Shown here: one piece after another, positions 58,756 to 64,000 of the stretch | Numbering within the stretch: position 1 is the first letter of the stretch | How the letters are laid out: each line of letters opens with the position of its first letter | Source: Tenacibaculum haliotis | GTDB lineage: Bacteria > Bacteroidota > Bacteroidia > Flavobacteriales > Flavobacteriaceae | Length of the DNA: 64,000 bases | Assembly: GCF_025215075.1 (NCBI RefSeq) | Contig: NZ_JAOBTH010000029.1 | Location: 62,001-126,000 of the forward strand | Direction of reading: 5' to 3' | Position numbers and translations under genes: made by a program | Notes under the pieces: generated by a model | The model's input: the letters and a program-made list of their open reading frames with translations, nothing else | What the model was told of the DNA's origin: nothing | Database searches by the model: none

Positions 58756-59382
58756 ATGCCTGTTCACAAAACATTAACGGTAAACGAAACCACTAAAGTA
58801 TTGATTTGGAAGATTGAAGAATCTTTTGAAAATTTATCTGAAGGCATTGAACTTACTCAGAGTAGTAAAGACCGAGTTAACAACATGAAATCGGATTTAC
58901 ACCGTAGGGGTTTTTTAAGCGTTCGTCACTTACTAAATAAGTTTGGCTATACTGATGCAGACTTAGTATATGATGAATACGGAAAACCGCATTTAAAAGA
59001 CGGAAAATTTATTTCGATAACGCATTCTTTTACTTTTTCGGGTATTATAATTTCTGATGACAAACCCGTAGGTATCGATATTGAAAAACAACGCGATAAA
59101 ATTTTAAAGATAGCCCATAAATTTACGCCGATTGAAGCCTATAAATCAATTGCAAATCATGATGCTTTGGTTAGTAAATTAACTATAGTTTGGGGAGCTA
59201 AAGAGAGTTTATATAAAATTTATGGAAAGAAAAAACTACTCTTTTTAAACCATATTTATATTGAAGATTTTTCTTTTGAGACTAACGAAACTACTGGTAA
59301 AATTTTATATGAAGGTGTTACCGATGAATACCAAATTAACTTTTTAGAAACCGAAGGCTTTACTTGTGTGTATGCGCGTTAA
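58756..59382 (+). CDS. 4'-phosphopantetheinyl transferase superfamily protein
   Basis: Transfers phosphopantetheine from CoA to a carrier protein. The protein has 208 residues. The Mg-binding motif GIDIE (D108, E110) and WGAKESLYK (E150, K154) are both intact. It resembles the Sfp type in size. No carrier protein or synthase gene is nearby, so the carrier may be the fatty-acid ACP or a product elsewhere. The ATG lies 63 bp from the divergent ahcY start. Confidence 0.88.
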   Translation: MPVHKTLTVNETTKVLIWKIEESFENLSEGIELTQSSKDRVNNMKSDLHRRGFLSVRHLLNKFGYTDADLVYDEYGKPHLKDGKFISITHSFTFSGIIISDDKPVGIDIEKQRDKILKIAHKFTPIEAYKSIANHDALVSKLTIVWGAKESLYKIYGKKKLLFLNHIYIEDFSFETNETTGKILYEGVTDEYQINFLETEGFTCVYAR

Positions 59383-59393
59383 AAAAACATGTA

Positions 59394-59427
59394 TTGCTAA
59401 ATAGCATTTACAATATTTGTAACTTTG
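59394..59427 (+). promoter_or_regulatory. Candidate promoter of the thiamine-binding protein operon
   Basis: TTG (59394-59396), a 23-nt spacer and TAACTTTG (59420-59427), an exact TAnnTTTG. Transcription would start near 59434, leaving a leader of about 14 nt, so this operon has no riboswitch of its own. Confidence 0.5.
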
Positions 59428-59447
59428 CTTTTTAAAAACATTGGTTT

Positions 59448-59708
59448 ATGAAAATATCAGTAGAACTTACGTTAACACCACTTCAAAACGAATTTGAAAC
59501 TCCTATTATTAATTTTATAAAAAAGCTAAGAGCTTCGGGTTTAACAATTCTTGAAAATCCGTTAAGTACGCAAGTGTATGGTGATTACGATACCGTAATG
59601 AAAATGGTAACAGACGAATTAAAAAATACTTTCGAATTAATAGATAGCGGAATATTATTTATGAAAATAGTAAAATCTGACCGTAGTAACTATGAACCAA
59701 GTTTTTAG
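59448..59708 (+). CDS. YkoF-like thiamine-binding protein
   Basis: Soluble protein of 86 residues with the ferredoxin-like fold of the thiamine-binding/MTH1187-YkoF family, recognised by MKISVELTLTPLQNEFETPI, IKKLRASGLTILENPLSTQV and GDYDTVM. YkoF of Bacillus binds thiamine or its pyrimidine precursor; a soluble single-domain form would bind the vitamin in the cytoplasm. The gene overlaps the transporter gene by 17 bp. The TPP riboswitch 1.8 kb downstream supports a thiamine context. Confidence 0.82.
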   Translation: MKISVELTLTPLQNEFETPIINFIKKLRASGLTILENPLSTQVYGDYDTVMKMVTDELKNTFELIDSGILFMKIVKSDRSNYEPSF

Positions 59709-60327
59709 TTTTCTTTTTGAGCAATACTCAACCTACGACACTATTGATGTTTGGCTAGAAATTATTGCCGTAATTTTTGGTTTTTTGTCTGTTTGGTTTT
59801 CTAAACTAAATAAAATATTAGTATTTCCTACAGGAATGATTAGTACCGCAATTTTTGTATATCTTCTCTTAAAATGGGAATTACTAGGTGATATGATGAT
59901 AAACGGTTATTATTTTATAATGAGTGTTTATGGCTGGTATATTTGGACTCGCAATGTTAATGATACTACATACGTTACACCTATTTCTAGTACAACTTTA
60001 AAAGAGAAGAAAACAAGTGTTTTTATCTTTTTTGCAACTCTAATTTTCGTGTATGCTATATATACTTATTTTGATAAATGGAACAATTGGACAGCTTATG
60101 TAGATACTTTTACTACCGCTATTTTCTTTGTAGGAATGTGGTTGATGGCGAAACGTAAAATTGAAAATTGGATTTATTGGATTATCGGAGATGTTATTTC
60201 TGTGCCTCTTTATTTTTACAAAGGCTTTACGTTTACAAGTTTTCAATATTTAATTTTTACCTTTATTGCCGTTAGCGGTTATTTAGCATGGAAAAAAAGC
60301 TTAAACAAAAAAACAGCAACCTTGTAA
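59692..60327 (+). CDS. PnuC-family vitamin transporter (probable thiamine transporter, PnuT type)
   Basis: Inner-membrane protein of 211 residues with about seven hydrophobic helices and the PnuC signature NKILVFPTGMISTAIFVYLL, MMINGYYFIMSVYGWYIW and NWIYWIIGDVISVPLYFYKG. PnuC proteins import nicotinamide riboside by facilitated diffusion; the PnuT branch takes thiamine and is often regulated by TPP. The thiamine-binding gene upstream argues for thiamine, while the NadR-like kinase downstream would also suit nicotinamide riboside. Overlaps of 17 and 40 bp with its neighbours show tight coupling. Confidence 0.85.
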   Translation: MNQVFSFLFEQYSTYDTIDVWLEIIAVIFGFLSVWFSKLNKILVFPTGMISTAIFVYLLLKWELLGDMMINGYYFIMSVYGWYIWTRNVNDTTYVTPISSTTLKEKKTSVFIFFATLIFVYAIYTYFDKWNNWTAYVDTFTTAIFFVGMWLMAKRKIENWIYWIIGDVISVPLYFYKGFTFTSFQYLIFTFIAVSGYLAWKKSLNKKTATL

Positions 60328-60899
60328 AGGTTGTTTTATTCGGACCCGAAAGCACTGGTAAAACTACCCTTTCTGGACAATTAGCACGTTATTACAATAC
60401 TGTTTGGGCTCCAGAATTTGCCCGTAAATATTTACAAGACAAATGGAATAACGAACGTAAAATTTGTGAACAAAAAGACATTATACCTATCGCAGAAGGT
60501 CAAATAAAACTAGAAAATGATTTATCGCTAAAAGCGGATAAAGTTTTAATTTGCGATACCGATTTACTAGAAACAAAAGTATATTCAGAAGAATATTATG
60601 GTGGTTTTGTAGATCCTATACTCGATGAAGCTGCTATTGAAAACTCGTACGATATTTATTTTTTAACGTATATTGATACTCCGTGGGAAGCCGACGATTT
60701 ACGTGATAAACCTGGCGAACGTTTAGAAATGTTTACTGCTTTTGAAAACACCTTAAAAAAATACAATCGCCCATACGTTTTATTAAAAGGAGATAAAGAA
60801 ACGCGATTGAAAAAAGCAATTGAAATTATTGATAGGTTACTTTCTAAAAAAGAAAATCTGTTTTCTTTTTCTATTACTTTAAACAAACCTTCTTTATAA
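60288..60899 (+). CDS. NadR/Ttd14-like AAA-type kinase
   Basis: P-loop protein of 203 residues. Walker A GPESTGKTT lies near residues 19-27, followed by VWAPEFARKYLQDKW and the LICDTDLLETKVYSEEYYG segment of the nicotinamide-riboside kinase domain of NadR. There is no HTH and no nucleotidyltransferase domain. In a PnuC-type system the kinase traps the imported vitamin by phosphorylation. Here the substrate is either thiamine (inferred from context) or nicotinamide riboside (from the family). The gene overlaps the transporter gene by 40 bp. Confidence 0.82.
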   Translation: MEKKLKQKNSNLVKVVLFGPESTGKTTLSGQLARYYNTVWAPEFARKYLQDKWNNERKICEQKDIIPIAEGQIKLENDLSLKADKVLICDTDLLETKVYSEEYYGGFVDPILDEAAIENSYDIYFLTYIDTPWEADDLRDKPGERLEMFTAFENTLKKYNRPYVLLKGDKETRLKKAIEIIDRLLSKKENLFSFSITLNKPSL

Positions 60900-60901
60900 T
60901 T

Positions 60902-61306
60902 ATGAATACGCACGAACTTGTTAAAGAATTAAAATTTAAAGCCATAAGAAGTTCTGGTGCTGGCGGGCAACATGTAAATAAAGTATCGTCTAAAATAGAA
61001 TTAACTTTTGATCTTGCGAACTCTAACCAATTATCTGAAAGACAAAAAGAAATACTCTTTAAAAAACTAGCTACTCGACTTACCAAAGAACATGTTTTAA
61101 TGCTATCTTCTGATGAAACTCGTTCTCAACACAGAAACAAAGACCTTGCTATAAAGCGTTTTTTAGCGCTAATTACCCAAGGCTTAAAAAGACCTAAAAT
61201 AAGAAGGACTACGAAACCAAGTAGAGGATCTGTTTTAAGAAAAGCTGAAAACAAAAAAAGAACTTCCATTAAAAAAACATTGAGAAAGAAACCAAAACTC
61301 GATTAA
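60902..61306 (+). CDS. arfB: Alternative ribosome-rescue factor ArfB (peptidyl-tRNA hydrolase)
   Basis: Releases peptides from ribosomes stalled on truncated mRNA. The protein has 134 residues. The GGQ motif is at residues 21-23 in RSSGAGGQHVNKV, and the C-terminus is the Lys/Arg-rich tail that enters the mRNA channel (RRTTKPSRGSVLRKAENKKR). The start lies 2 bp after the kinase stop codon, so it shares the operon though not an obvious function. Confidence 0.93.
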   Translation: MNTHELVKELKFKAIRSSGAGGQHVNKVSSKIELTFDLANSNQLSERQKEILFKKLATRLTKEHVLMLSSDETRSQHRNKDLAIKRFLALITQGLKRPKIRRTTKPSRGSVLRKAENKKRTSIKKTLRKKPKLD

Positions 61307-61329
61307 ACAGCTAAATACTTCGCAAAAAT

Positions 61330-61410
61330 CTTAGCCCTGATTGAACGGTTTGTTTGAGCTCTTTTGAGGTACGAAAAAAGCGAGTAGTGAAAGCAGGAAA
61401 TGGCTTCAAA
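61330..61410 (+). repeat. Structured intergenic repeat family, copy C
   Basis: CTTAGCCCTGATTGAA, then TTTGTTTGAGCTC, a variable middle, AAGCGAGTAGTGAAAGC and AGGAAATGGCTTC. Both ends match copy A (56931-57000, opposite strand). It lies just after arfB. Confidence 0.75.
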
Positions 61411-61482
61411 ATAAAATTCTTACATTTTTTATGTTAACAACTTTTTACTAGCCTTAACATTACACTTAAAATTATCTATTCT

Positions 61483-61516
61483 TTTGTTTTCAATTATAAA
61501 ATTCGCTTTACCTTTG
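61483..61516 (+). promoter_or_regulatory. Promoter of the TPP-riboswitch/TonB receptor unit
   Basis: TTTG (61483-61486), a 22-nt spacer and TACCTTTG (61509-61516), an exact TAnnTTTG. Transcription would start near 61523, just before the riboswitch, as expected. Confidence 0.6.
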
Positions 61517-61526
61517 CCGCGTTCTC

Positions 61527-61594
61527 GTAAAGGGGTGCCTATATCGGCTGAGATCATACCCAATGAACCTAGAACAGGTAATGCTGTTTAGGGA
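61527..61594 (+). promoter_or_regulatory. TPP riboswitch (THI box)
   Basis: Binds thiamine pyrophosphate and lowers expression of the downstream gene. Conserved elements appear in order: GGGGTGC, GGCTGAGA, ATACCC, GAACCT, ACAGGTAATGCTG and AGGGA. Spacing is canonical. A GGCGAT/ATCGCC hairpin follows directly (61594-61606), but its T run is weak. About 160 nt separate the riboswitch from the receptor start codon, including an imperfect hairpin at 61636-61693, so the mode of control is unclear. Confidence 0.95.
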
Positions 61595-61754
61595 GGCGAT
61601 AATCGCCATTTTGTAAAACAAACTTTTGTGAACCAGGTAACGTATCGTTATGTAAAAGATATTTTCGCTACCCTCACAATAACGTAAGTAACCAATTATT
61701 CAACAATAACAAGGAATAATTACCTCTTTTTATTCGATTTTATTTTATAAAAAA

Positions 61755-64000
61755 ATGAGACCGATGTCTTTTAATAAACAACTAAAAGCTATAGCTTTTT
61801 TAATCGTATTATTTACTGCTATAACAGTAAATGCACAAAACTTTATTATAACGGGTAAAGTAGTTAACAATAATCAAGAAGCACTTGTAGGTGCTACCAT
61901 TGCTGTAAAAGAATTAAAAAAAGGAACTGCTACTGATTTTGACGGAAACTTTAAATTAAAACTAGAAAAAGGAACATACGATATTGAAATTTCTTTTGTA
62001 GGTTTTAAAACTTTAGTTAAAAACATAGCTGTTTTAAAAGATCAAAATATTACCATTCAATTAACTTCTGACGCTACTGTTTTAGAAGAAGTATTAGTTG
62101 CTGCAGTACGTGTACAAGCTGACGCACCTGTAACACACTCTAACTTATCTAAAAAAGAAATTGCGAAACGTAATTTAGGTCAAGATATTCCAATGTTACT
62201 AAATTACTTACCTTCAGTTGTTACGACGTCTGATGCTGGTGCTGGTGTTGGATATACTGGTATTCGTGTTCGTGGTTCAGATGCTACACGTGTAAACATT
62301 ACCATTAACGGTATTCCTTATAACGATAGCGAAAGTCAAGGAACTTACTGGGTAAATATGCCCGATTTTTCTTCTTCAACTCAAAGTATTCAATTACAAC
62401 GAGGTGTAGGAACATCTACAAATGGTGCAGGTGCTTTTGGTGCTAGTTTAAATGTATTAACCGATAGTGGTTCTGATGAAGCCTTTGGTGAAATTGCTAC
62501 TTCTTTTGGTTCTTTTAACACCCAAAAATATACTGCAAAAGCAGGAACAGGAAAGTTAAATGATCATGTTAAATTTTCTGGTCGTATTTCAAGAATTACT
62601 TCTGATGGATACATAGACAGAGCTTCATCAAACTTAAAATCGTACTTCTTACAAGGTAGTTATGTTGATGATAATACACTAATTAAAGGACTTGTTTTTG
62701 GTGGTCATGAAATTACATATCAATCATGGAACGGAGTTGATGCTGCTACTTTAAAAACTGATAGAACTTTTAATTCTGCTGGTGCTTTGTATGATGTTAA
62801 TGGAAATATAAAAGGTTTTTATGGTAATGAAGTAGATAACTACAAACAAGACCATGCACAATTACATTGGAATCAAAAGTATTCTGATAATTTATCATCT
62901 AACATTGCTTTACATTATACTTTCGGAAGAGGTTTTTACGAACAATATAAGCAAGCTTTAAACTATGATGTAAATTGGAATGTAATAGGAGCTTTACCAA
63001 TCGCTAATCAAGATGAAAATAATACGGATTATATTAGAAGAAAGTGGTTGCGTAATAATTTTTATGGTGTTACTTATAATGTAAACTACAAAAAAGACAA
63101 CTTAGATCTTCTTATTGGTGGTGCTTGGAACAAATATGAAGGTGATCATTTTGGAGAAGCTATATGGTCTCGTTTTTCTGGCAATGGAGAAATAAGAAAT
63201 AACCTCTATGATAATTATGGAAACAAAGAAGACTTTAATCTTTTTGTAAAAGCAACTTATAAAGTAAATGAGCAACTTTCTTTATTTGCTGATTTACAAA
63301 ACAGAAATGTTAATTATACAGCAAACGGAGTTCAAACAAATTTAGTAGACGATACTTTTAATTTTTTTAATCCAAAAGCTGGTTTAAACTACAAGTTCAA
63401 CACCAACAACAGTGTTTATTTCTCATATGCGCGTGCACAAAGAGAGCCTAATAGAACTGATTACGAAAACGGAAATCCGAAACCAGAAAAATTAAATGAT
63501 TTTGAATTAGGTTGGCGTTTGAATACTGGTAATATTAAAATTAACACCAACGTATATTATATGGCGTACCAGGATCAGTTAGCTTTAACTGGTGAGATTG
63601 ACAATGTAGGGGCACCTATAAGAGCTAATATTGGCGAAAGCTATCGCTTAGGTTTAGAAATTGACGCTTCTATAAACATTACCGATTATTTAAATGTAAC
63701 TCCTAACCTTACTATTAGTAAGAACAAAAACATTTCTTTTAAAGAAACTAACGGAAACACAGTTACTGTATTAGGTGATACTGATATTTCTTATTCTCCT
63801 AATTTTATTGCAGCTAATACAATTAACATTCGTCCTACTGACAATTTTAATATTGCATTATTATCAAAATATGTTAGCTCACAGTTTATGAGTAATAACG
63901 AATTGAGTGCATCAAAATTAGATGACTATTTTGTTAATGACCTAAATCTTAATTATACAATTAAAACAAAGTCGATATTTAAAAGTATTATTTTTTCTGG
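61755..64000 (+). CDS. TonB-dependent receptor, probable thiamine transporter (partial, runs off the window)
   Basis: Outer-membrane receptor, 748 residues visible and still open at the window edge. A signal peptide (about 1-28, ending VNAQ) leads into a CarboxypepD_reg-like domain (about 32-115, GATIAVKELKKGTATDFDG), a plug domain (LLNYLPSVVTTSDAGAGVGY, RVRGSDATRVNITINGIPYN) and barrel strands. The last strands expected at the C-terminus are missing. The start could also be the ATG at 61764. The TPP riboswitch in its leader identifies thiamine or its phosphates as the likely cargo. Confidence 0.93.
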   Translation, partial: MRPMSFNKQLKAIAFLIVLFTAITVNAQNFIITGKVVNNNQEALVGATIAVKELKKGTATDFDGNFKLKLEKGTYDIEISFVGFKTLVKNIAVLKDQNITIQLTSDATVLEEVLVAAVRVQADAPVTHSNLSKKEIAKRNLGQDIPMLLNYLPSVVTTSDAGAGVGYTGIRVRGSDATRVNITINGIPYNDSESQGTYWVNMPDFSSSTQSIQLQRGVGTSTNGAGAFGASLNVLTDSGSDEAFGEIATSFGSFNTQKYTAKAGTGKLNDHVKFSGRISRITSDGYIDRASSNLKSYFLQGSYVDDNTLIKGLVFGGHEITYQSWNGVDAATLKTDRTFNSAGALYDVNGNIKGFYGNEVDNYKQDHAQLHWNQKYSDNLSSNIALHYTFGRGFYEQYKQALNYDVNWNVIGALPIANQDENNTDYIRRKWLRNNFYGVTYNVNYKKDNLDLLIGGAWNKYEGDHFGEAIWSRFSGNGEIRNNLYDNYGNKEDFNLFVKATYKVNEQLSLFADLQNRNVNYTANGVQTNLVDDTFNFFNPKAGLNYKFNTNNSVYFSYARAQREPNRTDYENGNPKPEKLNDFELGWRLNTGNIKINTNVYYMAYQDQLALTGEIDNVGAPIRANIGESYRLGLEIDASINITDYLNVTPNLTISKNKNISFKETNGNTVTVLGDTDISYSPNFIAANTINIRPTDNFNIALLSKYVSSQFMSNNELSASKLDDYFVNDLNLNYTIKTKSIFKSIIFS

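Overview
The window is chromosomal DNA from a member of the Bacteroidota, most likely a marine Flavobacteriaceae of the Tenacibaculum/Polaribacter type. Reasons: AT-rich DNA with dense coding, promoter elements of the TAnnTTTG type instead of -35/-10 boxes, few Shine-Dalgarno sequences, a gliding gene (gldA), a PorP/SprF protein beside a giant surface protein with a type B type-IX-secretion C-terminal domain, a DnaE fused to its own proofreading exonuclease, S16 with an Ala-rich tail, and DUF5686 and Porin_10 outer-membrane proteins. No rRNA, tRNA, CRISPR, phage or transposase was found. The genus is an inference.

Layout. 1-8.5 kb: an S9 dipeptidyl peptidase lipoprotein, a BlaI/BlaR1-type sensor-repressor pair with two operators sitting on its promoter, a DUF4407 membrane protein, a divergent Lrp regulator and Cys/Met-metabolism PLP enzyme, and a MarC-family protein. 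8.5-18 kb: a two-gene minus-strand unit, a 2788-residue BspA-like (DUF285) surface protein with about 60 repeats in five blocks, followed by its PorP/SprF-like partner. 18-27.5 kb: a YdjM-type membrane hydrolase, NhaC antiporter, GNAT enzyme, Porin_10 protein, RNase HII, a YejK-like nucleoid protein, a PhnA-domain protein, rimM-rpsP and a cold-shock protein. 27.7-32 kb: the exonuclease-DnaE fusion. 32-38.4 kb: a minus-strand run covering nucleotide and folate metabolism (CNT nucleoside transporter, thyA, folA), gldA, a bifunctional nuclease and a four-helix-bundle gene with repeats on both sides that looks inserted. 38.5-47.4 kb: energy metabolism (etfBA, PDH E1 beta, soluble pyrophosphatase, membrane pyrophosphatase) and a DUF5686 protein. 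47.4-56.9 kb: a plus-strand operon pabB - sterol desaturase family - small protein - alpha/beta hydrolase - tilS - dsbD, then yifB and a TlpA-like thioredoxin lipoprotein. 57-64 kb: ahcY, a phosphopantetheinyl transferase, and a probable thiamine-salvage locus: YkoF-like thiamine-binding protein, PnuC/PnuT-type transporter, NadR-like kinase, arfB, then a TPP riboswitch leading into a TonB-dependent receptor cut by the window end.

How genes work together. The giant adhesin-like protein and its PorP partner fit type IX secretion to the cell surface, with gldA present in the same window. dsbD and the TlpA-like lipoprotein serve envelope redox. The two pyrophosphatases sit side by side and could split pyrophosphate hydrolysis between heat release and ion pumping. 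nupC-thyA-folA form a thymidylate/folate cluster. The end of the window links outer-membrane import, inner-membrane import and phosphorylation of thiamine under a TPP riboswitch; this is inference from gene content and the riboswitch.

The intergenic spaces carry several families of short dispersed inverted repeats (near 25.3, 32.1, 34.0, 57.1 and 57.3 kb) and a second family of larger structured repeats (56.9, 57.2 and 61.4 kb). These, the doubled operator of the BlaI-like gene, the 30-bp perfect palindrome upstream of the PDH beta gene, the recent duplication inside the giant gene and the thiamine locus are the items most worth a second look.
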